From contig JADJKL010000004.1 in the NCBI GenBank assembly GCA_016706055.1, positions 1 through 64,000 of the forward strand: DNA of 64,000 bases, read 5' to 3'. Each line of letters starts with the position of its first letter. The stretch's first letter is position 1. The stretch comes from Chitinophagaceae bacterium (GTDB lineage: Bacteria; Bacteroidota; Bacteroidia; Chitinophagales; Chitinophagaceae). The notes below the pieces were generated by a model. The model searched no databases and was not told the origin of the DNA. It was given only the letters and a program-made list of their open reading frames with translations. A program made the translations under genes and the position numbers. Below are positions 1 through 8,807 of the stretch, piece by piece.

Positions 1-1669
1 TCTATACAGAAATGAGCCATCAATTACTGATGCAGATGTTATAAATAATGAGATCAAGCGGGGGATATTCAGAACATTTCCTTTGTATTATGTCAACAAA
101 TACAAGCTATTTCAGAATACGACTTTTAAGTTAAAAGAAGTGTTGAGAGACGGTCAGCCCGAACAATCCCGAATTGAAAAAAAAGATAAGGGCTTGCTCG
201 TATATACAGGTAATAGCAATTATTATTTACCAACAGGAAAATATACTTACAGCATAACCTATGAATCTGAAAAGCAACTAAAATTCTTTAAAGAGTATGA
301 TGAATTATATTGGAATGTAACGGGTAATAGCTGGTCCTTCCGGATTGACTCGGCAATGTGTACTGTTATTTTACCAAAAGGGGCTTCATTATTATCTGGA
401 AAATGTTATACTGGTTTTCAGGGATCTTCCAGTGAAGATTGCAGCTATACCACGACAACAGTAGGCGATAGTACGGTTGTTATTTTTAAATCAACAAAAC
501 CTTTTTTACCAGACCAGGGATTAACAATTGCTATATCATGGCCCAAAGGATTTGTAGCGGCACCAGGCAAGTGGCAGCAAATGAAATATTATTTTTTGAA
601 TAATAAAGCGGTTTTCTTTTTACCAGTTGCAGCGTTATTCAGTAGTATATTTTGTTTCATCTTTTGGTGGCGATATGGGAGAGATCCAAAGAGAGGTGTA
701 ATATATCCACAATTCGAACCTCCGCTTGGCTTTTCACCCGCCGCATTAGGATATATATATAAACAAAAATTTAGCCTACAACTTACAGCTGCAATGATAG
801 TAGATGCTGCTGTTCGTAATCATATTTATATTGATGTGCAAAAGCAAGGAACAATATTCAAACGTAATTCATACGGAATAAAAAATAGCGATAAAAATAA
901 AAAACCAAGGCAAAGTGATTATGAAGGGTTTTTGAGCAAGATAAAAGGCCTTATTGGTACCACTATCGAAAAAGGAACATACAACAGTAGTCTTGGTAGT
1001 CTTAATACGGATATAGAAAAGTTTTGCAAAAAGAATTATAAAAACAAGGATGGGTTAAATAAAAATAATTATAAGGGATACTTTTCATTAAACAATTCTT
1101 ATCTCATCATTCCAATATTTGTGTGTGTAGTAGCGGCAGCCTGGGCCATCTTTGATGGATTGATGATTTCGATGATTGTAAAAAATTTCTGGCAGCTAGC
1201 ATATTTTGCAGCAGGTATTCTATTATGCGTCTTTATACTTAAGCTTTATTCCAGATTGTTAAAAGCGTATAGTCCGGAAGGACGTAAACTTGCAGATCAT
1301 ATTGAAGGTTTCCGCATGTTCTTAGCTACTGCAGATGAAAAAAGATTTGATCTGATGAATCCGCCTGAAAAGTCATTGGCACTCTACGAAAAATATTTAC
1401 CATTTGCCATTGCACTGGATTGTGAAATAGCATGGGGGAAAAAGTTTGCAAATAGTATCAATTCTGAATATTTAGATGGTAGAGATAATTCTTCGTTTTC
1501 ACAAAGCTTTGTCAAGGATAATGACAACTTCAGCTCATCATTTGCTTCATCATTTAGTGGAGCCATTTCTTCAGCCAGTACGCCACCTTCAAGTTCATCG
1601 GATGGAGGTTCTTCTGGTGGCGGTAGCAGCGGCGGCGGCGGTGGTGGTGGCGGCGGCGGTGGTTGGTAA
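1..1669 (+). CDS. DUF2207 domain membrane protein (5' end outside window)
   Basis: The reading frame is open from base 2 without a start codon, so the gene begins before the window; the TTG at 83 is only an internal codon. The text before it reads ...KRGIFRTFPLYY, the motif at the start of the DUF2207 domain (RGIFRxIP). An extracytoplasmic domain follows, then a membrane segment near base 600-670, a cytoplasmic part, and two more membrane segments near 1100-1240. The C-terminus is a Ser/Gly-rich tail ending in a run of Gly and a final Trp, which is typical of DUF2207 proteins. The function of this family is unknown; it is usually membrane-anchored. Confidence 0.85.
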   Translation, partial: LYRNEPSITDADVINNEIKRGIFRTFPLYYVNKYKLFQNTTFKLKEVLRDGQPEQSRIEKKDKGLLVYTGNSNYYLPTGKYTYSITYESEKQLKFFKEYDELYWNVTGNSWSFRIDSAMCTVILPKGASLLSGKCYTGFQGSSSEDCSYTTTTVGDSTVVIFKSTKPFLPDQGLTIAISWPKGFVAAPGKWQQMKYYFLNNKAVFFLPVAALFSSIFCFIFWWRYGRDPKRGVIYPQFEPPLGFSPAALGYIYKQKFSLQLTAAMIVDAAVRNHIYIDVQKQGTIFKRNSYGIKNSDKNKKPRQSDYEGFLSKIKGLIGTTIEKGTYNSSLGSLNTDIEKFCKKNYKNKDGLNKNNYKGYFSLNNSYLIIPIFVCVVAAAWAIFDGLMISMIVKNFWQLAYFAAGILLCVFILKLYSRLLKAYSPEGRKLADHIEGFRMFLATADEKRFDLMNPPEKSLALYEKYLPFAIALDCEIAWGKKFANSINSEYLDGRDNSSFSQSFVKDNDNFSSSFASSFSGAISSASTPPSSSSDGGSSGGGSSGGGGGGGGGGGW

Positions 1670-1676
1670 TAGTAGC

Positions 1677-2111
1677 TTAACTCCCTTTTTTTGATTGAAG
1701 AACAGCTAGACCATTCAACGTTTCTTCACTGTTATTCTTAAACAGACCCATCTTTTGCGAATTGAAATAAAATTTTTCGCCAGATGGTCTGGTAATAGAA
1801 AACCATTTTAACATCCGCCAGTCTTCTTCTTTTTGAATATCACATTCATTCAAATTGAATTCCATGGGTGTTGCTTCGGGAGTTGTTTTATAGTAAACAG
1901 TGTTACCTATCAGGTATAATACACCATAAGAGTCAAAAAATTTCATTGACTTTTTGTATCTTTTAAAATCAGCGTAGTGATATAAAGCAGAATATTCAAC
2001 CGGCTGTGTAATACTTTTCATTACTTTTTTATATCGCTGTTCTTTTGCGTTGAACATAAAAATTACTATGAAAAGACCTACGATACCTCCGATAATTGCA
2101 CCTGTCAGCAT
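1677..2111 (-). CDS. Small membrane-anchored hypothetical protein
   Basis: 144 residues. Residues 1-21 form one strong hydrophobic segment (Gly/Ile/Val-rich), followed by Lys-rich sequence, so a single N-terminal anchor with a cytoplasmic or periplasmic soluble part of about 115 residues is likely. The soluble part is rich in aromatic and charged residues and I do not recognise a domain. It converges with the DUF2207 gene (8-bp gap), so the two are not co-transcribed. It could be a PH-like domain protein, but nothing in the sequence proves it. Confidence 0.6.
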   Translation of the reverse strand: MLTGAIIGGIVGLFIVIFMFNAKEQRYKKVMKSITQPVEYSALYHYADFKRYKKSMKFFDSYGVLYLIGNTVYYKTTPEATPMEFNLNECDIQKEEDWRMLKWFSITRPSGEKFYFNSQKMGLFKNNSEETLNGLAVLQSKKGS

Positions 2112-2181
2112 ATTGATTTAATTTTATACCAGTAAATATATAAGAATTTATATAAACAGTTTTTAGGGCTTGCCGGAAAAA

Positions 2182-3957
2182 TCAATTTTCTTCATCTTCA
2201 GTAACAGGTAATAGTGTTTTCCGCTCACCAATCTGCTGCCGCCACATAGCGTAGTACAATCCTTTTTTATCCAGCAGTTCATTGTGTGTGCCCTGCTCTG
2301 TAATTTTTCCTTTCTCAAATACATAGATAATATCTGCATGCATGATGGTAGAAAGCCGGTGAGCAATAAGTATAGTTATCTGTTGCTTTAATGCAGACAC
2401 TTCTTTCACTGTTTTTGTTATCTGTTCTTCTGTTAACGAATCTAATGAGGAAGTGGCTTCATCAAAAATCAACAATCTTGGTTTTCTAAGTAATGCCCTT
2501 GCAATAGAAAGTCGTTGTTTTTCTCCACCGGAAACTTTTTTGCCACCTTCACCTAATACGGTATCTAAACCTTTTCCGCCACTGTAAACAATATTTGTGG
2601 CTGATGCTTTTTCTAATGCAATGTTTATTTCTTCATCAGTCGCATCTGGTTTTACAAACTTCATATTTTCTCGTATGGTTCCCGAAAACAACTGTGTGTC
2701 TTGTGTTACAAAACCTAATTGTTTTCTCATCCGGTTATAACGGATGTCTTTAGAAGAAACATTATCGTATAAAACATCGCCACTTACGGGGGAATAAAGA
2801 CCAACCAACAGTTTTACTAAAGTAGATTTTCCAGAACCAGAAGGACCGACAAATGCTATAGTGTCGCCGATATTGGCTTCGAAAGAAATATTATCTAATG
2901 CATTTGAATGTGCATTGCGATGCTTGAAAACAACATTGTTAAAACGTAATTGCTCTATCTCACCCACATCCACTGGTTCTTCGGGGCGGTACTCTGGCTC
3001 TTTTTGCATCAACTCATTAAATAACTGTAATGATGCTTCGGCTTCTCGATAAGAAAGAATGATGCTGCCCAAATCCTGCAACGGTCCGATAATGCCGGTA
3101 GAAATAAATTGCATAGAAATTAATTCACCCGGTGATAAAACATTTCGGAAGATGAGCCAGAGTAAAATAAAAAGGATGGATTGTTTTAACACAGTAAGTA
3201 TAGCTCCTTGAAAAAAAGAAAGTGTTCTTACTTTTTTTACTTTCTGCATTTCTAAATCATAAATATCCTGTGTGTGTTGTTTCAGTCTTCGTATTTCAGG
3301 ATATGTAAGCCCCAGGCTTTTTACCAATTCTATATTGCGTAAAGATTCCGTAATAGTGCCGCTCATTTGACGGTTCTGTCGTATTAATGAACGTTGCAAT
3401 GTTTTTATGGAACGGCTAAGCAAACTGGTGAGACCGCCTAGCAGCACAACACCAATTAAGAAAACAGGAATAAGTGCCCAGTGTTTCGTTATCGCATACC
3501 ATATTAAAAACCCGATTCCAACAAATGAAGAAAAGAGAATATTGATGAAAGAGCTGATAAAACGTTCGGTATCGTTTCTTACTTTTTGAAGAATGGAAAG
3601 TATTTCACCACTGCTCTGGTCTTCAAACTCTTGGTAAGGCAGCCGTAATGTTTGGCGTAAACCATCATTAAAAATTTGCATTCCAAATTTCTGAACGATC
3701 AGCCGCATCACATAATCTTTAAAAGCCAATACCAATCTTGCTGCAAGTGCAATACTTATTGCAATTAAAAGAAGGGAGGAAACTCCTTTCACTAATTCAT
3801 TTTCAGTCTTATTACCAGGATTGAGAGCATAGTTGTCAATTATTTTTCCAAAGATTATTGGATCATATAGTGATAGTATCTGCGCTACACCAGCCAACGA
3901 AAGAGCTAGAAAAATCCACCAGCGAAAAGGTTTTAAGTATATGCGGAATATTTTCAT
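2182..3957 (-). CDS. ABC transporter, fused permease and ATPase (MsbA/ABCB type)
   Basis: 591 residues, the usual length of a half-size exporter. The N-terminal 310 residues hold about six membrane segments; the ATPase domain follows, with Walker A GPSGSGKST near residue 370, signature VSGGEKQR near 478, Walker B LLIFDEATSSLD near 497 and the H-loop IAHR near 530. Such proteins work as homodimers or heterodimers in the inner membrane and export lipids, peptides or drugs; the substrate cannot be told from sequence. It stands alone, with no adaptor or outer-membrane factor next to it. Start ATG at 3957 gives a basic residue followed by a hydrophobic segment, as expected. Confidence 0.92.
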   Translation of the reverse strand: MKIFRIYLKPFRWWIFLALSLAGVAQILSLYDPIIFGKIIDNYALNPGNKTENELVKGVSSLLLIAISIALAARLVLAFKDYVMRLIVQKFGMQIFNDGLRQTLRLPYQEFEDQSSGEILSILQKVRNDTERFISSFINILFSSFVGIGFLIWYAITKHWALIPVFLIGVVLLGGLTSLLSRSIKTLQRSLIRQNRQMSGTITESLRNIELVKSLGLTYPEIRRLKQHTQDIYDLEMQKVKKVRTLSFFQGAILTVLKQSILFILLWLIFRNVLSPGELISMQFISTGIIGPLQDLGSIILSYREAEASLQLFNELMQKEPEYRPEEPVDVGEIEQLRFNNVVFKHRNAHSNALDNISFEANIGDTIAFVGPSGSGKSTLVKLLVGLYSPVSGDVLYDNVSSKDIRYNRMRKQLGFVTQDTQLFSGTIRENMKFVKPDATDEEINIALEKASATNIVYSGGKGLDTVLGEGGKKVSGGEKQRLSIARALLRKPRLLIFDEATSSLDSLTEEQITKTVKEVSALKQQITILIAHRLSTIMHADIIYVFEKGKITEQGTHNELLDKKGLYYAMWRQQIGERKTLLPVTEDEEN

Positions 3958-4011
3958 AGATAGAAATAATTAAAATAAAAACTTAGAGCTTTTTGATTGT
4001 TGAAAATAAAA

Positions 4012-4037
4012 AAGCATCCACCACTTGGCGGATGCTT
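4012..4037 (-). terminator. Rho-independent terminator of the ricin-fold gene
   Basis: AAGCATCC and GGATGCTT (4012-4019 and 4030-4037) form an 8-bp stem; read on the minus strand the hairpin is followed by a T-rich stretch (complement of the A run at 4002-4012). It lies 24 bp after the stop codon of the minus-strand gene that ends at 4061. Confidence 0.75.
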
Positions 4038-4060
4038 AAAGCTATTAAAAAATTATTTGT

Positions 4061-5176
4061 TTAGTTTATTTTGGTACTGAACTTCACCCATAGTTTATGC
4101 GTATCATCTGCATGCACAAATGAACTGAAAGGGACAACAAAGTTTATCAGGTTCATAGATTTGTTAGTCGTAGCCAGATCGGTAATTGTTTCAATCGTTT
4201 CTGATATTTTGCCCGAACTATTAAGGATGTAAGTATGCTGAATGGCTTCACCCATCTTCAGCGCATCGAAAGAAGCAAAATCATTATCCTTGTGGCGGGT
4301 GCCGAGAAAAGTTTTTACCACTAACATTAGTTTCTTTTCTTTTAAAAGATTTTCAGGAATGTTGTAGGTTACTTTACCCATTGTATTATTTTCAGAAGCA
4401 GTTTTGTTATCCTGGTAATAACTTAAAGCGGCAGTTGGCGGACTTTGATAGTTTGTCTGATTATAAATCATTTCCGGCATATTGTTGTATGAACGGAGTT
4501 TTGTTTTCATTTCATTGTTTTCATCAAGCTCCCAAAGCTCTGTGCTTACTTGTCCGAATATTCTTTTACAATCACCATTATCAATTTTATTACGGGTGGC
4601 TTCAGACACTGCGAGATAATTCAATACCACATCAAATAAAACTTTTTTTCCGCCTGCAGTTGAATTACCACTTCCAGCGGTTTCAAACTGCCAGATAATA
4701 TCCGGCTGTGCATTATCACTCCATTGGACCAGTATTGCATTATTATTTTTACTACCACCTTCTACAGCAGCAAACAGGTTGGAATTTTTATTTTTTAATT
4801 TGAACCCGGTTGCTGTATTTACCAATTTCCAGAGTACGTCTGCATTGTTTCTTGCAGCATACTTCTGGCATATAAATCCATATTGTTCCTTACTCGAGCC
4901 GATTGTACCAAGAAACATATTTGTGTGCATATTTTGAAACCGGTAATAACCTCCTGGTTCCGAAATTACTTTCCAGGTAAACCAAGCATCATTTCTGCCA
5001 GTATTAATAACCATTTGTGAATTGGGGGCCGTATTTACATCTTTTGGTACCACATATTTAGCCGCATTTACATTTTTGATTTTTACAATTTCGCCGTCTT
5101 TCAACTGCGCATTGGTAGTAATAACAAGACCAAAAGAAAATATGGCTGTTGTTAACGTAATTAATAAGTGTCTCAT
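4061..5176 (-). CDS. Secreted protein with N-terminal ricin-type beta-trefoil domain
   Basis: 371 residues with a signal peptide of about 23 residues ending in TNAQ. Residues 25-165 look like a RICIN_2-type trefoil: three repeats with the spacing of Q-x-W-like turns (WKVI, LWKLV, IWQFE) and short hydrophobic strands. Residues 180-371 form a second domain that I do not recognise, containing a stretch of beta-strand-like sequence. Ricin-fold domains bind sugars, so a surface or periplasmic carbohydrate-binding role is possible. The gene stands alone and ends in its own terminator. Confidence 0.7.
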   Translation of the reverse strand: MRHLLITLTTAIFSFGLVITTNAQLKDGEIVKIKNVNAAKYVVPKDVNTAPNSQMVINTGRNDAWFTWKVISEPGGYYRFQNMHTNMFLGTIGSSKEQYGFICQKYAARNNADVLWKLVNTATGFKLKNKNSNLFAAVEGGSKNNNAILVQWSDNAQPDIIWQFETAGSGNSTAGGKKVLFDVVLNYLAVSEATRNKIDNGDCKRIFGQVSTELWELDENNEMKTKLRSYNNMPEMIYNQTNYQSPPTAALSYYQDNKTASENNTMGKVTYNIPENLLKEKKLMLVVKTFLGTRHKDNDFASFDALKMGEAIQHTYILNSSGKISETIETITDLATTNKSMNLINFVVPFSSFVHADDTHKLWVKFSTKIN

Positions 5177-5296
5177 GGTTGATTTTTTTAATTGGATATA
5201 TGAAGGGTAAAGTTATTCATACGTTGCAACAACAGGTATTACCCATTTGTGTAAGAGACAGATTGAGGGGTTATACAGCTATCCAAAGGAAAAATA

Positions 5297-6859
5297 CTAT
5301 TTATCGCTATGGTATAAAGCCTTGCCAGCTCTTACACCAAGATGTTTTTCATTCTCGGCAGTAATAACGCCGTTTACAATCACATAATGAAAACCTTTGG
5401 AATAAGCATGTGGCTTTTCGAATGTGGCCATATCTTTCACTTCTTTTTCATCGAAGATGACAATGTCAGCAGCCATTCCTTCTTTTAATAAACCACGGTC
5501 TGTTAATTGAAATTTTTGAGCTGGAAGAGATGTCATGCGGCGAATAGCTTCTTCTAATGTGATTACTTTTTCTTCTCTTACATATTTTCCCAAAACCCTT
5601 GCATTGGTTCCGTATCCTCTAGGATGTGGCATTCCTGAATTCCATACTCTTATACTTGCATCACTGGCAAACATATTGAACGGATATTGCATAATGCGTT
5701 TTACATCTTCATCGCCCATGCCATGAAAAACAGCACTGGCACCGCCCTGCATCATTATGTCGATTACTGTTAGTGCTTCTTCCGTTGCTTTATGTTTTCT
5801 TCCTTTCATCAGGTTAATCTGCTCAATGCTTTTGCCATTGTAGGAAGTGTCGGGAGAGAAATTAGCAACAACGGCATATCCAAAATGTTTCAATTTTCTT
5901 TTCTTCAATCTTGCCAGCATAGAATTGATTACATATTTTCTAAGATCTGGACGTTGTAGTCTCGCTTTTATAGAATCTTGACCATCTGCTAAAATATCAT
6001 CAGGAATTAAAGTGCTGATGGAAGTGCTGCTGGCGGTGTATGGATATTGATCTATTGTAACATCAATACCTTCTCTTCTTGCAGCCTCTATCATCGGAAT
6101 CGTTTCTTTACTTCTTCCCCAGTTGTGTTGACCACTTAATTTGAAATGAGAAATTTCTACAGGTAATTTTGCTTCTCTTCCAATTGTTATAGCTTCTTCA
6201 ATGGCTTGTGTTACACTATCACCTTCATCTCGCATATGGCTTGCATACACACCATTGTGTTTTGAAACAATTTTTGCCAGATCAACTATTTCTGGTATTT
6301 TGGTATAAGTACCGGGTATATAAATTAAACCTGTTGACATTCCTACGGCGCCATCTTTCATCGCTTTGTCAACAATTTCTTCCATTCTTTTCATTTCAGC
6401 AGGAGTGGCTTCACGGTTTGCCCTGCCCATTACTGCTTTGCGAACATCATTATGCCCAATAAGCGTAGCCACATTTATAGAAAGTTTTAATGAATCGATC
6501 CAGGTTAAATATTTTTTTATATCAACATTAGAAGAGCCGCAGTTTCCCGTGACACAAGTAGTAACACCATCTAAAATAAAACTAGTAGCATTGGGATCTC
6601 TTGCTTCATCATCTTCCAAATGTGTGTGCACATCAATAAAACCTGGAGCAACAATGAGACCTTTGGCATCAATTGTTTTTTTTGCTGAAAGAGTTATATC
6701 TCTTCCTGCTTTAATGATCTTGCCATCTTTTACAGCAATATTTCCATAATACCAGCCATTGCCAGTACCATCAATTATTTTCCCGTTAGTAATTAGAATA
6801 TCACAATCCTGCGAAGCAGCAAATAGTGGAAATAAAAAGAGTATTAGCGTCCATTTCAT
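5297..6859 (-). CDS. N-acyl-D-amino-acid deacylase family amidohydrolase, exported
   Basis: 520 residues with a signal peptide (to about residue 16). The amidohydrolase fold is shown by APGFIDVHTHLEDD with the first metal ligands H78 and H80, the following TGNCGSS motif with a Cys that is a metal ligand in D-aminoacylases, EISHFKLSG, and a C-terminal GMAADIVIFDE, the closing beta-sandwich motif. These enzymes remove the acyl group from N-acyl-D-amino acids or cut D-aminoacyl dipeptides. It is the first of a same-strand run of exported hydrolases reaching 16.7 kb, which fits turnover of peptides or peptidoglycan-derived D-amino acids. Exact substrate not determinable. Confidence 0.88.
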   Translation of the reverse strand: MKWTLILFLFPLFAASQDCDILITNGKIIDGTGNGWYYGNIAVKDGKIIKAGRDITLSAKKTIDAKGLIVAPGFIDVHTHLEDDEARDPNATSFILDGVTTCVTGNCGSSNVDIKKYLTWIDSLKLSINVATLIGHNDVRKAVMGRANREATPAEMKRMEEIVDKAMKDGAVGMSTGLIYIPGTYTKIPEIVDLAKIVSKHNGVYASHMRDEGDSVTQAIEEAITIGREAKLPVEISHFKLSGQHNWGRSKETIPMIEAARREGIDVTIDQYPYTASSTSISTLIPDDILADGQDSIKARLQRPDLRKYVINSMLARLKKRKLKHFGYAVVANFSPDTSYNGKSIEQINLMKGRKHKATEEALTVIDIMMQGGASAVFHGMGDEDVKRIMQYPFNMFASDASIRVWNSGMPHPRGYGTNARVLGKYVREEKVITLEEAIRRMTSLPAQKFQLTDRGLLKEGMAADIVIFDEKEVKDMATFEKPHAYSKGFHYVIVNGVITAENEKHLGVRAGKALYHSDK

Positions 6860-6908
6860 GCCTTCAAGATACGCAATAATGAAAAGCGATTCTTGTTAAA
6901 TATAAATA

Positions 6909-8174
6909 TCAGACGATTGGGTTGTTGGGTAGTTGTTTTCGGAAAGGCTGCCATTTTTTATACGTCGCACTTCGCCATATCCATTCCACCGGTCCGAAAT
7001 TAAAATACCGTAACCAGATTGTGCTGCCTATTACCTGCAAAATAAAAAAAGCAATACCGAAAATGGTAAAGTAAACAGGACCCACTTGTCCCATGTAGCC
7101 CAATCCGGCGCCGAGGAAAACAAAATTTCCAACTAATGATTGTGTGATATAATTACTGAAAGCCATTTTACCAACAGGTGCTAAAACAGACAAGGTCTTT
7201 TTGCAAGCTTCTTTTTGGAAACACAAAATAAAAATGCCCACATAAGCCATAGCTAATGGAACAACACCCAAGGCATAAAAAACTGTTTGGTATAAACCTT
7301 TTTGTTTTAGTTGAAAATAATCACTCATTGCTGTGCTCATATAATGCGCCAAATAGTAATTGGCAGGCAAGCCAATTGCCAGACCACCACCAACTATCCA
7401 ATAGAGTAGGTTTTTATGCTGAGCAATGTTTTTATAAAAATCTGAACGGCCAACTACATAGCCTATTAAAAACATACCTAGAACTTTAGGAATACGACTT
7501 ACAAAAAATAAATATTGATAACGAAAAAAGAAACCTGTGATATTTGCCTTCAACTGATCGAACCAAGAGCCGTGTCTCATCAGGTTCATAAAATCTTCAT
7601 CACTTTTTAGGTTTAATAAAGATTGATCAACCTTCATTCCTGTTTTAATCAATAGTTCAGAAGGATAATTTAAAACAGGCCATGTCATTTTCAGCCAATA
7701 TAGAAGTATAGGAGAAAGAATAAGAAGGACTCCAGTAGTCAACAATACTTTATTAGAAAACTTTCTCAGCGGTAATAATATAAACCCAAGCAAGGCATAG
7801 AAAAACACAATGTCACCAGTCCAGATTAACAAATGAATAGCACCTAATAAAAGCATAAAGAGTAACCGCCTTCTTACTGTTGGAAAAGCATTGACGCCTT
7901 TTGCCTCGGCTCTTTTAAATTGCAAAGCAATGCCCCAGCCAAAAAGTAAACTGAAAATAGAATAGAATTTTCCTTCTATAAACATGTGATGAAGAAAACT
8001 CATGATATGATCTGCTTTGGGTAATAACAGCGGACCGGTAGCATTTGCTGATTCATTATACCAAGTAAAACCAGTACCTAAGTTGGCAATAAAAATGCCC
8101 AGAATGGCAAAGCCTCTGAGCACATCCATAAAAACAATTCTGTCGCTGGACTGAACGGGAGCTAATGTTTGCAT
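6909..8174 (-). CDS. DUF418 domain membrane protein
   Basis: 421 residues with about nine to ten membrane segments. The N-terminus has the family pattern RIVFMDVLRGFAILGIFIAN, and the C-terminal half has the DUF418 signature with SNYITQSL and a terminal GPVEWIWR motif. The family is found in the inner membrane and has no established reaction; it is distantly related in layout to acyltransferase-3 proteins. It sits between two hydrolase genes on the same strand and may be read with them. Confidence 0.88.
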   Translation of the reverse strand: MQTLAPVQSSDRIVFMDVLRGFAILGIFIANLGTGFTWYNESANATGPLLLPKADHIMSFLHHMFIEGKFYSIFSLLFGWGIALQFKRAEAKGVNAFPTVRRRLLFMLLLGAIHLLIWTGDIVFFYALLGFILLPLRKFSNKVLLTTGVLLILSPILLYWLKMTWPVLNYPSELLIKTGMKVDQSLLNLKSDEDFMNLMRHGSWFDQLKANITGFFFRYQYLFFVSRIPKVLGMFLIGYVVGRSDFYKNIAQHKNLLYWIVGGGLAIGLPANYYLAHYMSTAMSDYFQLKQKGLYQTVFYALGVVPLAMAYVGIFILCFQKEACKKTLSVLAPVGKMAFSNYITQSLVGNFVFLGAGLGYMGQVGPVYFTIFGIAFFILQVIGSTIWLRYFNFGPVEWIWRSATYKKWQPFRKQLPNNPIV

Positions 8175-8232
8175 CGATGGTTGGTTAATGGTTGTTGCTA
8201 AAGCGAAATCAAGATACGGTATTTATGAACGC

Positions 8233-8778
8233 TTAATCATCCTTACCACCTTTTTCTCCTACAAAATGTTGCTCTTTATTTTTAAACAACACATTAAAAG
8301 TGGTAAGTGAACCATAGCAACGGGTGATATATTGCTGGATGTTCACTTTTTCTTCGTCGCTTAACGTTTTACTGCTGTTGATATTCTGCTCCAACACTCT
8401 TAGTCTATCCCGTAACATTACAACCTTATGAAAGAAATCTTCAATTGGAATTTCTTTGGGTTTTAATGATTTATCTGCGGGTTGCAAAAGCATCATTCCC
8501 TTTATCCATTTGTCACCTAGCGGCACATTTTCTGTAATGCCACCCCAAAGCCTTAAGATTTTTAATAATGACTTTTCTACTTCTGCTGTTGTTTCTATTT
8601 CAACCGACACATTCTCTGGAATTATTTCATCGAGCTTATCATCTGTTTTATCGACTTCTTTAATGCCATGGTTGATAAAAGAAACGAGATATGTAGCATA
8701 TTTAATACCGACAATTACACCGGGTCCATACAATGTGTGCTGTAAACGGGTGCCAATACCCAAAGTTGTTTGTTCCAT
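8233..8778 (-). CDS. Conserved hypothetical protein with N-terminal KOW/CarD-like strand motif
   Basis: 181 residues, no signal peptide or membrane segment. The first 45 residues read as beta-strands with G-x-G-T-R-L-x-H-x-x-Y-G-P-G, a pattern like that of small barrel domains such as CarD/KOW. The rest is helical and charged and ends in GEKGGKDD. Function unknown. It is read in the same direction as the acylase gene upstream (30-bp gap). Confidence 0.6.
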   Translation of the reverse strand: MEQTTLGIGTRLQHTLYGPGVIVGIKYATYLVSFINHGIKEVDKTDDKLDEIIPENVSVEIETTAEVEKSLLKILRLWGGITENVPLGDKWIKGMMLLQPADKSLKPKEIPIEDFFHKVVMLRDRLRVLEQNINSSKTLSDEEKVNIQQYITRCYGSLTTFNVLFKNKEQHFVGEKGGKDD

Positions 8779-8807
8779 AATAAATAATTTATAGGAATTG
8801 ATATGAT

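Noticed and set aside
1476..1694. Plus-strand frame rich in Ala and Val
   Set aside because: It is the shifted reading of the Gly-rich DUF2207 tail.
5239..5258. Text TGTGTAAGAGACAG resembling a Tn5 adapter end
   Set aside because: It lacks two bases of the adapter and lies between intact host genes; chance similarity is more likely.
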